Part shown: positions 1 to 8,315 of the stretch, in pieces | Position numbering within the stretch: the first letter of the stretch is position 1 | Layout of the letters: each line of letters opens with the position of its first letter | NCBI GenBank assembly: GCA_002280725.1 | Contig: NCEM01000014.1 | Coordinates: forward strand, 1 to 54,924 | Length of the DNA stretch: 54,924 nt | Direction: 5' to 3' | DNA from: Alphaproteobacteria bacterium 32-64-14 | GTDB taxonomy: Bacteria > Pseudomonadota > Alphaproteobacteria > Caulobacterales > Hyphomonadaceae | Position numbers and translations under genes: made by a program | Notes under the pieces: model-generated | Database searches by the model: none | Told to the model about the DNA's origin: nothing | The model's input: the letters and a program-made list of their open reading frames with translations, nothing else

Positions 1-1
1 A

Positions 2-604
2 AAGTTGGAGTGGCAGAATGCTCTGTATGCGGCAACGAAGGGAAAAACGCGCCTCATTCCAGTTCGTGTTGATGGAAGCCCAATGCCGGCAATTCTGTCG
101 CAGACGCTCTACATAGACATGCACACGATTGGTTTGGAGGCCGCTCTATCCCAAATCGTCAGTGTCGCCCAAGGCAACGCGTCTTTCATTCCAAAGCATC
201 AAGGCTTCTCAAACCTCTCCTGCTCTGTTGCAATTGATCAGAGCGGCAAGCTCGACGTCACCATCCGCGCCTCGCATCTGATGGAACCAAATCCGAATTT
301 TATGCTGCTCGTCTCAAACCCTGAAACAGAGCTCTCGTGGACCGCTCCCGGGGCGCCCGGTTTTGTCGGTGGATTCAACAAGGACATCGCGAAGCACAAC
401 GGGTTGACGTTTAGCGGGATCGTAATGCGCCCCATGAATGCAACGCTGACTCCGGCGTATCCCGTCAGACTACAGGTCACACCAAGAGGGGCGGCCAAGG
501 TCCAGCTGCACGGCGTGATGCATCAAGTGGGCGAAACAGAGTGGCGTCCAGTTCCACTGTCGAACGAGCCTGGGTTGAATTGGATTGTATCCCAGCAAAA
601 CTAG
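2..604 (+). CDS. TIR-domain protein, C-terminal part (partial at window edge)
   Basis: The reading frame is open from the first bases of the window, so the true start lies to the left. The first 40 or so visible residues (WQNALYAATKGKTRLIPVRV, then DGSPMPAIL and YIDM) match the last helix and strand of a TIR domain of the SEF/TIR type. They follow the usual pattern of a Trp-containing helix, a basic stretch, a PVRVDG strand and a terminal YID strand. The remaining 150 residues look beta-rich and have no motif I recognise. Prokaryotic TIR domains often cleave NAD+ in antiphage systems. The catalytic Glu would lie upstream of the window, so activity cannot be judged. Base composition is clearly less GC-rich than in the genes from 790 onward, and the gene sits just inside a tRNA-derived attachment site, which suggests it belongs to a mobile island. 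The TIR call is moderately sure; the function is inferred. Confidence 0.6.
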   Translation, partial: KLEWQNALYAATKGKTRLIPVRVDGSPMPAILSQTLYIDMHTIGLEAALSQIVSVAQGNASFIPKHQGFSNLSCSVAIDQSGKLDVTIRASHLMEPNPNFMLLVSNPETELSWTAPGAPGFVGGFNKDIAKHNGLTFSGIVMRPMNATLTPAYPVRLQVTPRGAAKVQLHGVMHQVGETEWRPVPLSNEPGLNWIVSQQN

Positions 605-726
605 AGCGTCACCTCGCCCTCTTATGTGACGCGGCCGGTGACACGGAGCGCTTCCGTGTGACGTAGCCTAGCCGCTGCGACATCCAAAACTGGGCAAAAT
701 GTCGGGAAATCATCAGCCCCCTTGTA

Positions 727-779
727 TTTAGGTACCAGCGGAGCAATCCGTGGGGGTTCGAGTCCCTCCACCCGCACCA
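727..779 (+). other. Orphan 3' fragment of tRNA-Leu (probable att site of an integrated element)
   Basis: From 727 the sequence reads as the second half of a type II tRNA. It has a TTTAGGT anticodon loop (anticodon TAG), the 3' anticodon strand ACCAG, a long variable arm CGGA-GCAA-TCCG, a T arm GGGGG-TTCGAGT-CCCTC, the acceptor strand CACCCGC, and A plus CCA ending at 779. The 5' half is absent: the bases before the anticodon loop do not pair with ACCAG and no GCGGGTG acceptor strand lies upstream. The fragment therefore cannot make a tRNA. Integrases commonly recombine at the anticodon-to-3' part of tRNA genes and leave this kind of duplicate, which would place the element to the left, with the intact tRNA-Leu at its far end. 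Confidence 0.82.
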
Positions 780-791
780 GCTCTCCCCGGA

Positions 792-1097
792 TCAGAACTT
801 CCGCTGCCCGGTCACCGTCTCGAACCACAGCAGGAAATCGCCCATCAGGCTGAAGCGCGGATACCTGAACGTCGCCGGCCGGTTCTTCTCGAAGAAGAAG
901 TGCCCCACCCAGGCAAAGCCATAGCCGATGAACAGCGCCGCCAGCAGGAACCACGGATTCAACGTCGCCAGCGCCCCGCCAAAACAGGCAACCACCAGCG
1001 TCGTGCCCACCACATGCAACCGCCGGCTCACCGGGTTCACATGCTCGGTCAGGTAGAACGGGTAGAACTCTCGGAAAGTGCGATAGCGCTCCGCCAT
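792..1097 (-). CDS. Mpo1-like (DUF962) small membrane protein
   Basis: A 101-residue protein with the Mpo1/DUF962 pattern: RTFREFYPFYLTEHVNPVSRRLH at the N-terminus, split by hydrophobic segments, and a second histidine-containing motif WVGHFFFEKNRPATF. Two or three membrane segments are predicted by eye. The yeast family member Mpo1 is an Fe(II)-dependent dioxygenase acting on 2-hydroxy fatty acids, and the conserved histidines (HVNP, RRLH, GHFFFEKN) are visible here. Short bacterial members like this one are mostly uncharacterised. It starts three bases after the stop of the gene at 1101-1643, so the two are probably co-transcribed. Confidence 0.8.
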   Translation of the reverse strand: MAERYRTFREFYPFYLTEHVNPVSRRLHVVGTTLVVACFGGALATLNPWFLLAALFIGYGFAWVGHFFFEKNRPATFRYPRFSLMGDFLLWFETVTGQRKF

Positions 1098-1100
1098 GTC

Positions 1101-1643
1101 TCAATCCCGCATCCAGCCCTTGTGAAGCACGAACAGGACAATCGCAAACGTCAGCTCGATCGCGGCGCCCGCCGCCGCGCCCATCACCGGCGACAGCGTC
1201 AGCATGCCGGCGCCAAACCCCGCGCCGGCCAGCGCAAACCCGAGCACCCAGAATATCCGCATCCCATAGAGCGGCGCAAATGTCAGATACCGCCCGCCGA
1301 TGATAAGCAGCATCGCGGGAAAGAACCACTCCACTCTCTGCAGGTAGGCCACGTAGGCAAGCGGCAGGCAGAAGATCAGCCAGAACGTGTTCGCCATCGC
1401 CAGCTGCGCCAGCTTGTTGGCCTTGTCGTGCCCGCCCCTGCTGCCCAGTAGCTTGCAGATGAGAATGCTCGCCGGATGGATCAGCATCCCGCCAATGAAG
1501 AGAACCCAGACCGCACGATCGACGGTGTCGAACGCGACTGTCGCGGTAGCTGCGCTCCAGGCGATTGCGGACGCAAGCACGCCCGGCGCGCCGCTGTGAT
1601 AGCCGTGGCGGACATCGTCCTGCGCCTGCTTGATCTGGTCCAT
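1101..1643 (-). CDS. DUF7010-like integral membrane protein
   Basis: A 180-residue protein that is mostly hydrophobic, with about five or six membrane segments and the pattern FIGGMLIHPASILICKLLGSRG near residue 60. This resembles small bacterial membrane proteins grouped as DUF7010, recalled from family pattern only. I chose the ATG at 1643 (MDQIKQ) because a GAGGGGA Shine-Dalgarno lies about eight bases upstream; an in-frame ATG six codons earlier would place that motif inside the gene. It is the first gene of a likely pair with the Mpo1-like protein. No catalytic residues can be assigned and its function is unknown. Confidence 0.7.
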   Translation of the reverse strand: MDQIKQAQDDVRHGYHSGAPGVLASAIAWSAATATVAFDTVDRAVWVLFIGGMLIHPASILICKLLGSRGGHDKANKLAQLAMANTFWLIFCLPLAYVAYLQRVEWFFPAMLLIIGGRYLTFAPLYGMRIFWVLGFALAGAGFGAGMLTLSPVMGAAAGAAIELTFAIVLFVLHKGWMRD

Positions 1644-1694
1644 GATGACTTCCCCTCGCATCCCGTCACGAACTGCAGCAGCCTGCGGTCATCA

Positions 1695-3176
1695 TCAAGT
1701 TAAAGGATGCGCGGCCACGTAAAGCGCCCGGATCGTTTCGCGCAGCGCTTCATCGAGGTCTTCCGCCATCAGCCCCGGCCCGGCGCGCAGGCCCGCATCG
1801 CCATGCATCCACACCCCCGCACACGCAGCCTCGAACGCCTCCAGCCCCTGCGCCAGCAGTCCGCCGATGAGTCCAGCCAGCACGTCCCCAGACCCCGCCG
1901 TCGCGAGGAAAGGCGTCGCATGCGTATTCACCGCCACGCGCCCGTCAGGCGCCGCGATCGCCGTATCCGCCCCCTTGAGCACCACCACCGCGCCAACCAG
2001 CCGCGCCGCCTCGCGCGCCGCATCCGCCTTGTGCGCCGACGTCTCAGCCAGCCCCGGAAACAGCCGCTCGAACTCGCCCATGTGCGGCGTCAGCACGGCC
2101 GGGCCTTCCAGCAGACCGCTGAGCGTCTCGGCCTCGCCCTTGAACACCGTGATCGCATCCGCATCGAGCACCAGCACGCGATCCGCCTTCGCCAGCGCCT
2201 CCACATTCGCCCGCGTCGCATCCGTCACGCCCGCCGCCGGCCCGATCACCACCGCATCCGCATCGTCCGTCAGCGCAACAAGCTCATGCGTATCCCGGAA
2301 ACTGTTCGTCAGCGGCGACATCACCGCCGAGGCCACCACCACCAGCGCCGATGGCGGACACAGCAGGCGCACCTGCCCTGCCCCCGCGCGCAGGCCGCTG
2401 CGCGCCGCAAGCCTCGCCGCGCCCGTCTGGTTGATCGGCCCCGTCACCACCGCGAGCCGCCCGCGCTTGTGCTTGTGCGAGTTCACATCCGGCCATTGCA
2501 GCGCGCTCGCCCACAACGCCGGCGCATTCTCGCTGAATAGGCCGCCACCGATCTCGTCGACGAACGGCCCAAAGCCGATCTCTGCCGGCACGACATCGCC
2601 ACACTGCGACGCCGCCGGCTGCAGCACATGCGCCGGCTTCTTGCAGCAGAACGTGACGGTTACGTCAGCACGTATTGCAACGCCCGGCACAGCGCCCACA
2701 TCTCCGTTGACGCCGGAGGGCACATCGATCGCCACAACCTTCGCGCCCGATGCATTCACCTGCTCGACCGCCCACAACGCCTCGCCCTCAAGCGGACGCG
2801 AGAGCCCGGTGCCGAACAAGCCATCGAGCACGACATCGCCCGGCTGCAGCCGCAGGTCCTCCAGCGGCTGTCGCGGCCCCGACAGTTCGCCGAGCGCGAT
2901 ATTGCCCTCGTCGGAACGCTCCGCCGTTGGCGCAAGATCGAACACCCACACGTTGCGCCCGAGATCGCGCAGCCTCTGCGCGGCCACAAACGCATCGCCG
3001 CCATTGTTGCCCGGCCCCGCTAGCACGATCACGCGCCCATCGGGAAACTCCGCATGCAGCACGTCCGCACACGCCTGCCCCGCCTTGCGCATCAACGCCC
3101 ACAGCGAAATCCCCGCATCCACCGCGCGGCGCTCGGCGGCGCGGACCTGGTCGCAGGTGAGGATGGCGCTGGTCAT
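1695..3176 (-). CDS. nnr: Bifunctional NAD(P)H-hydrate epimerase / ADP-dependent dehydratase
   Basis: A 493-residue metabolite-repair enzyme with both usual domains. The N-terminal YjeF_N epimerase half (about residues 1-215) carries LAGPGNNGGDAFVAAQRL at 52-69 and DGLFGTGLSRPLEG. The C-terminal YjeF_C/ribokinase-like dehydratase half (about 235-485) carries the GSGDVLAGLIGG phosphate-binding motif at 428-439, including the catalytic Asp. Together they return the damaged R and S hydrates of NADH and NADPH to the normal cofactors, in the cytosol. The start follows the stop of the upstream histidine phosphatase by one base, so they are probably translated from one message. Full length is typical of the bacterial fusion. 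Confidence 0.95.
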   Translation of the reverse strand: MTSAILTCDQVRAAERRAVDAGISLWALMRKAGQACADVLHAEFPDGRVIVLAGPGNNGGDAFVAAQRLRDLGRNVWVFDLAPTAERSDEGNIALGELSGPRQPLEDLRLQPGDVVLDGLFGTGLSRPLEGEALWAVEQVNASGAKVVAIDVPSGVNGDVGAVPGVAIRADVTVTFCCKKPAHVLQPAASQCGDVVPAEIGFGPFVDEIGGGLFSENAPALWASALQWPDVNSHKHKRGRLAVVTGPINQTGAARLAARSGLRAGAGQVRLLCPPSALVVVASAVMSPLTNSFRDTHELVALTDDADAVVIGPAAGVTDATRANVEALAKADRVLVLDADAITVFKGEAETLSGLLEGPAVLTPHMGEFERLFPGLAETSAHKADAAREAARLVGAVVVLKGADTAIAAPDGRVAVNTHATPFLATAGSGDVLAGLIGGLLAQGLEAFEAACAGVWMHGDAGLRAGPGLMAEDLDEALRETIRALYVAAHPLT

Positions 3177-3177
3177 C

Positions 3178-3717
3178 TCACGTCACAATCGTCGCCGCTT
3201 CCGATCCGAGCTCTTTCACGCGCAGCTGCCCGCCCACGCGCGCCAGCTTGGTGATCGATGCGTGCCCCGGCCTGAACGCCACGACCCGATCGTCCTGCGT
3301 CAGCAGACCGACGACCGCGTTGATCGCGATGAAGTGGCTGAACACGGCCGTCTCCTCCGGCAGCTTCTCGACGGCGGCCAGCACGCTGCGCCGCCACTGG
3401 TCGAGCAACGGCCCGGCTTCCGGCCAGGTTCCGGCCATAACGCCCTTGAGCCAGCCGGCGCGATCCTCGATGCCATCGGGGGTGATGATCTCGCCCACGC
3501 CCGTCTCGATCCGGGCATGGGTCTCCATCAGCTTCTCGAACTGCGCGGCAGTCTCCCGGCTCCGCGCCAGCGGCGAGGTAATCGCGCGTTTCGCGCCCGA
3601 CTTGGCCAGGTCCTCAGCCGCCGCGAAGGCCTGCCGGACGCCAAGTTCCGTCAAACCTGGGTTGGGATGCGCGCCATACGCGCCGGCCGGTTCGCCATGC
3701 CGGATAAGGTAGATCAT
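3178..3717 (-). CDS. Histidine phosphatase superfamily protein
   Basis: A 179-residue protein beginning MIYLIRHGEP, the RHG phosphohistidine signature at residues 6-8. A second-half motif VFSHFIAINAV supplies the partner histidine of the family, and ITSPLARSRETA matches the conserved arginine region. The open frame runs a further 56 codons upstream, but the RHG motif must sit at the N-terminus in this family, so I start at the ATG at 3717. Members remove phosphate from sugars, nucleotides or proteins; the substrate here is not evident. It lies directly upstream of nnr with one base between the genes. Confidence 0.85.
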   Translation of the reverse strand: MIYLIRHGEPAGAYGAHPNPGLTELGVRQAFAAAEDLAKSGAKRAITSPLARSRETAAQFEKLMETHARIETGVGEIITPDGIEDRAGWLKGVMAGTWPEAGPLLDQWRRSVLAAVEKLPEETAVFSHFIAINAVVGLLTQDDRVVAFRPGHASITKLARVGGQLRVKELGSEAATIVT

Positions 3718-3929
3718 CTGCCAAAACGCCCGTGTTTGCTGCGGAATTGGCAGAATATCATGGATTCCGGGACCGCCCCTGTGGATATCCCAATCTCGCG
3801 GCGCCCAAGCATGTGGCGCCGATGCCCAAAATATGTGCGTATGTTCCCGCGCCGCACGGATATCAGGCGCCCGGCCTACTCCCATCCCGAGTCATCGTGC
3901 ATGAGCGTGAGCGCTCCCCGACGCCATGA

Positions 3930-4292
<363 letters not shown>

Positions 4293-4363
4293 CGTTAGAC
4301 TTTATCTACAGGCTCAATTGATCGGTCTCGCGCAACGGGGCCGGGGTGAAACGGAGGGACCAG

Positions 4364-5606
4364 GTGTCCGACGCAATCTTCAAGATGATCAAGGAAAAGG
4401 ACGTCCAGTACGTCGACCTGCGCTTCACCGACATGCGCGGCAAGATGCAGCACGTGACGTTCGACCTCTCGATGGTCGACAAGTCTCTCTTTGAAGACGG
4501 CACGATGTTCGACGGTTCGTCGATCGCGGGCTGGAAGGCCATCAACGAGTCCGACATGCTGCTGATGCCGGATCCGTCTTCGGCGCGCATCGACCCGTTC
4601 TTCCAGAACACGACGCTCGCCATCATGTGCGACATTCTCAACCCGAACGACAACACCCCCTACAACCGCGACCCGCGGATGATCTCGAAAAAAGCCGAGA
4701 TGTATCTGAAGTCGTCGGGCGTGGGCGACACCGCCTTCTTCGGCCCGGAAGCCGAGTTCTTCGTGTTCTCCGACGTGCGCTGGAACACCGACCCGAACAA
4801 CACTGGCTATTCGTTCGACGATCCGGAACTGCCCTACAACACCGGCCGCCAGTATGAAGGCGGCAACATGGGCCACCGTCCGGGCCCGAAGGGCGGCTAC
4901 TTCCCCGTTCCACAAATACATCGTGCACAACGTCGCGCACTCGTACGGCAAGACAGCTACCTTCATGCCGAAGCCGTACTACAAGGACAACGGCTCGGGC
5001 ATGCACGTCCACCAGTCGATCTGGAAAGACGGCCAGCCCCTGTTCGCCGGCGACAAGTATGCCGACCTCAGCCAGACCTGCCTCTGGTACATCGGCGGCA
5101 TCATCAAGCACGCCAAGGCGATCAACGCCCTGTCGAACGCCACCACCAACTCCTACAAGCGCCTGGTGCCGGGCTATGAAGCGCCCGTGCTGCTGGCCTA
5201 CTCGGCCCGCAACCGCTCGGCCTCGGTCCGTATTCCGTGGACCCCGTCGCCGAAGGGCAAGCGCATCGAGGTCCGCTTCCCGGATCCAGCGTCGAACCCG
5301 TACCTGACGTTCACGGCCCTGATGATGGCCGGCCTTGATGGCATAGCGAAGAAGATCGATCCGGGCCCTGCCATGGACAAGGACCTCTACGCGCTCCCGC
5401 CGGAAGAGCTGAAGAACATCCCGACCGTTTGCGGCTCGCTCCGCGAAGCGCTCGAGAACCTCGATGCCGACCGCGACTTCCTCAAGGCTGGCGGCGTGAT
5501 GGACGACGACTTCATCGACGCCTACATCGACCTCAAGATGGAAGACGTGATGCGCGTCGAAACCCATCCGCACCCGGTCGAATTCGACATGTACTACAAA
5601 TACTGA
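4364..5606 (+). pseudogene. glnA: Glutamine synthetase type I, internally deleted and frameshifted
   Basis: Two frames together encode GSI-type glutamine synthetase. The first runs from a GTG at 4364 (SDAIFKMIKEKDVQYVDLRF follows), seven bases after a GGAGG ribosome site, through [10 protein letters not shown] to GGYFPVP at about 4912. The second picks up at 4911 with [22 protein letters not shown] and continues through [17 protein letters not shown] and the adenylylation Tyr in [10 protein letters not shown] to the normal end at 5606. The roughly 53-54 codons that should lie between them are missing, including the HHHEV segment with two metal-binding glutamates. The implied loss of about 161-164 bp matches the observed frame shift. 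As read, the gene cannot make an active enzyme. Because both halves are otherwise undamaged, a very recent deletion or an assembly error is likely. Confidence 0.9.
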
Positions 5607-5639
5607 TCGCGAGGCCGAACAGCATCTTTGCCGGGGGGC

Positions 5640-5680
5640 AAAAGGCGGCGTTGGGGGAACCTGGCGCCGCTTTCTTTTGT
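5640..5680 (+). terminator. Probable rho-independent terminator after glnA
   Basis: A GCGGCG (5645-5650) / CGCCGC (5665-5670) stem with a 14-base loop is followed by TTTCTTTT. It lies 35-70 bases after the glnA stop. The loop is rather long, so efficiency is uncertain. Confidence 0.55.
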
Positions 5681-5706
5681 GCTGTTGGCGACCACCACAA
5701 GCCCGC

Positions 5707-5792
5707 GCCTCGTCCTTCGACAGGCTCAGGATGAGGCGCTCACGCACTGCCTGTTGGAAAGGCCTCATGCTGAGCCTGTCGAAGCACGAGGC
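5707..5792. repeat. Palindromic intergenic repeat (type A)
   Basis: Two 31-base arms (5707-5737 and 5762-5792) are inverted copies of each other with only two mismatches, separated by 24 bases. The arm core is CTTCGACAGGCTCAG. It could fold into a long hairpin in RNA from either strand. Similar short palindromes are scattered between genes in many alphaproteobacterial genomes; this is the only copy of this type in the window. Confidence 0.85.
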
Positions 5793-5813
5793 TGTGCTCA
5801 CAAATGCCCGCGC

Positions 5814-6131
5814 CTAGTAAGGCGCCGCCACAATCACGCCGCCCGCATCGTCATGCGCCGTTGCGAAATCAACATTCCACCCGCACGCTTCGAACAGCCC
5901 GCCGCAGATCGCCCGCGCCTCATCTGCGCTCGCCACATCGAGATAGCAGGTCGGCCGCTCGTCGAAGTCCATGTGCCACGCACACACGCGCACCTTGCCC
6001 GGCGGCGCAACAATGAGTCCGGCAGGCGTACGATCAAACGTCAGCCCGTGAGTCTCGATCAGTGGATCCTTGACCCAGCCGACCCAATGACCGCGGTAGC
6101 GAGAGATTTCCGACGGCGCTGTCACGCCCAT
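5814..6131 (-). CDS. Hypothetical protein downstream of phospholipase C
   Basis: A 105-residue protein with no family I recognise. Features seen are VRVCAWHMDFDERPTCYLDV in the middle and an even spread of charged and hydrophobic residues, with no signal peptide or membrane segment. I place the start at the ATG at 6131, which overlaps the end of the phospholipase gene. An alternative GTG at 6125 would form a GTGA overlap with its stop codon. Either way the two genes look translationally coupled. The role is unknown. Confidence 0.55.
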   Translation of the reverse strand: MGVTAPSEISRYRGHWVGWVKDPLIETHGLTFDRTPAGLIVAPPGKVRVCAWHMDFDERPTCYLDVASADEARAICGGLFEACGWNVDFATAHDDAGGVIVAAPY

Positions 6132-8224
6132 GCCATCACGGCCATGCCGCCCATCGCCGGATCGGTCGTCGACGGCATCCCGTTTTCCGCCCGCCCGGCG
6201 AAACGCCTTCGCCATGTCGGGTTCGACGGATTGGTGACCAGCATGTCGTACCACCCGCCCGTGGCCGTCAGCATCCATCTCTCGCTCGGTCCGCCCGGAT
6301 CGGGCGGCGCCAGGATCGTGCGCTCGGGAAAGAGGTCGCCGTAGGCACCCGGCGTCACCACGATCCGGTCGCCCGCCCCGCTCTTCCAGTTCACCGCCAG
6401 AAACAACTGCAGCGACCTTGCGGCATCACCTCGCACGAACAGGTTCGGCTGCGCCCGCATCTCCGCGCCTGCGCCTGAACCGCTGTACCGCCGATAGAAT
6501 CCGTTCGGTCCGAACACCGCCACGTCGTACGGCCCCTCCGGCCAGGACCGCTTGAAGATGCCGCCCGGCCCAACGGTGTAGCGCTCCGGCGGCGCCTCGG
6601 GTCGCAGTAGATCGTACACGTGCAACACCACGGCGGCATGCTCGGCATCGTTGACGAAATTCAGCTCGAACAGGTCTTCGTGAAGCTCGATGACGTCGAA
6701 CCTGTACGGCAGCGCCCGCGAAGGCCGAACGCCGCTTACCTGTGTCGGCGCGACGACTTCGCCGGGGGTTGGCGGCGTCGTGCGTTTGGCGAGCGCCGCT
6801 GCTTGCGCCGCTGCTTCCGATGTTCGCGGCAATGTGGCCGCCACGGCATTCGGCGTCGCGAAATCGAAACAGCTCGTCAAGTCGCCACACACCGCACGGC
6901 GCCATGCCGAGATGTTCGGCTCCATCACATCGAACCGTTTCTCCAGGAAACGGATTACCGATGTGTGGTCGAACACTTCCGAGTTCACGAACCCGCCGCG
7001 CGAGAAGGGCGAGATCACATACATCGGCACGCGCGGGCCCAGCCCGTAAGGCCGACCCATGAGATCATCCCGCTCGGACGTCTTCTCGCTGTCGATGCGA
7101 ACCGTGTGATACTCGCCTGTGGTATCGACATTGGACGCGCCCAGCGGCTTGCCGTCCTTGTCCAGCGACGGCGGCGCGGGCGGCGGCATGTGGTCGAAGA
7201 AGCCGTCATTCTCGTCATAGTTCACGAGCAACACGGTGCTGGCCCACACTTCGGGGTTTGCAGTCAGCGCATCCAGCACGCGGGCGATGTAGTCTGCGCC
7301 CTGCGCCGGACTCGACGGACCAGGATGCTCTGAGTCCTTCGCGGGCGAGATCACCCACGACACGGACGGCAGCGTTCCCGCCATCACGTCGGCCAGCAGC
7401 ACATCGAGGTGCTGCGTCGAAAGCCCCTTCTTCGCCAGCGCAGGACTGCCGGCCCCTTCGAGGCTGTCGCGGAACGCCTTGAAGCCGACCAGTGGATTGT
7501 CGCCGAAATTGTCGGCCATATCCTCATAGATCTTCCAGCTCACGCCCGCCGCCTCGAGACGCTCAGGATAAGTCGTCCACGTGTAGGGAATTGCGGCCTT
7601 GGCCTCTTTCGCTGGAAGCTGGTCGTGCGAGTTGGAGATCGACGGCCCGCCGCGCTTGCCCTCGCCATCGTTCGTGCCGGTCCAGTGGAACAGCCGGTTG
7701 GTGTTGGTGCCGCCCTGGAACGAGCAGTGGTACGCATCGCAGATCGTGAACGCATCCGCGAGCGCCCACTGGAATGGAATGTCCGACTCCATGAAGTAGC
7801 CCATCGCATGCGGCTGCTTGTGGTCGGGCCAGTTGGTCATGCGGCCCTGGTCCCACGCATACTGGGCATCAGACCAGCTATGCGGCGTTCCCTCCACGCG
7901 CATGTGTGCGAAGGTCTGCGTCGTGTTCAGCGGGAAGGGCGCGATCACCTTGGGCTCGGCCTTGGTGTGGGTCTGCGCCCAGACCGTGCGCCCGCCCGGC
8001 AGCGGAATCGGGAAGCGATCTCCGAAGCCGCGTACGCCATTCATCGTGCCGAAATAATGATCGAACGAGCGGTTCTCCTGCATCAGGATAACCACATGCT
8101 GCACATCCTGGATCGTGCCGGTGGTGGACTTGGCCTGGATCGCCCAGGCCTTCTGGATGGAGGCTGGCAGCGCCAGAGAAGCGGCGCCCAGGGCGAGAAG
8201 TCGGCGGCGATCGATGCTTGTCAT
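6122..8224 (-). CDS. Phosphocholine-specific phospholipase C, TAT-exported
   Basis: A 700-residue protein of the non-haemolytic, phosphocholine-preferring phospholipase C/AcpA superfamily. The N-terminus (from the ATG at 8224) has a twin-arginine signal, DRRRLLALGAASLALPASIQ. The metal-binding motif VVILMQENRSFDHYFGTMNG follows at about residues 43-62. SFQGGTNTNRLFHWTG contains the family's nucleophilic Thr. VNYDENDGFFDHMPPPAPP and the C-terminal beta domains typical of the family are also present. It should cleave phosphatidylcholine or sphingomyelin head groups outside the cytoplasm, often for phosphate scavenging. The open frame extends 12 codons further upstream, but the TAT signal is best placed with the start at 8224. 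Confidence 0.93.
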   Translation of the reverse strand: MTSIDRRRLLALGAASLALPASIQKAWAIQAKSTTGTIQDVQHVVILMQENRSFDHYFGTMNGVRGFGDRFPIPLPGGRTVWAQTHTKAEPKVIAPFPLNTTQTFAHMRVEGTPHSWSDAQYAWDQGRMTNWPDHKQPHAMGYFMESDIPFQWALADAFTICDAYHCSFQGGTNTNRLFHWTGTNDGEGKRGGPSISNSHDQLPAKEAKAAIPYTWTTYPERLEAAGVSWKIYEDMADNFGDNPLVGFKAFRDSLEGAGSPALAKKGLSTQHLDVLLADVMAGTLPSVSWVISPAKDSEHPGPSSPAQGADYIARVLDALTANPEVWASTVLLVNYDENDGFFDHMPPPAPPSLDKDGKPLGASNVDTTGEYHTVRIDSEKTSERDDLMGRPYGLGPRVPMYVISPFSRGGFVNSEVFDHTSVIRFLEKRFDVMEPNISAWRRAVCGDLTSCFDFATPNAVAATLPRTSEAAAQAAALAKRTTPPTPGEVVAPTQVSGVRPSRALPYRFDVIELHEDLFELNFVNDAEHAAVVLHVYDLLRPEAPPERYTVGPGGIFKRSWPEGPYDVAVFGPNGFYRRYSGSGAGAEMRAQPNLFVRGDAARSLQLFLAVNWKSGAGDRIVVTPGAYGDLFPERTILAPPDPGGPSERWMLTATGGWYDMLVTNPSNPTWRRRFAGRAENGMPSTTDPAMGGMAVMAWA

Positions 8225-8315
8225 GTGGCGCAAGCTAGACCTTTCACGTGACGCCGTCATGTCCGCTGCTCACGAACCTGCTTTCCGTTTGGGAATGTCG
8301 GGTTAGGGTCCGTGC

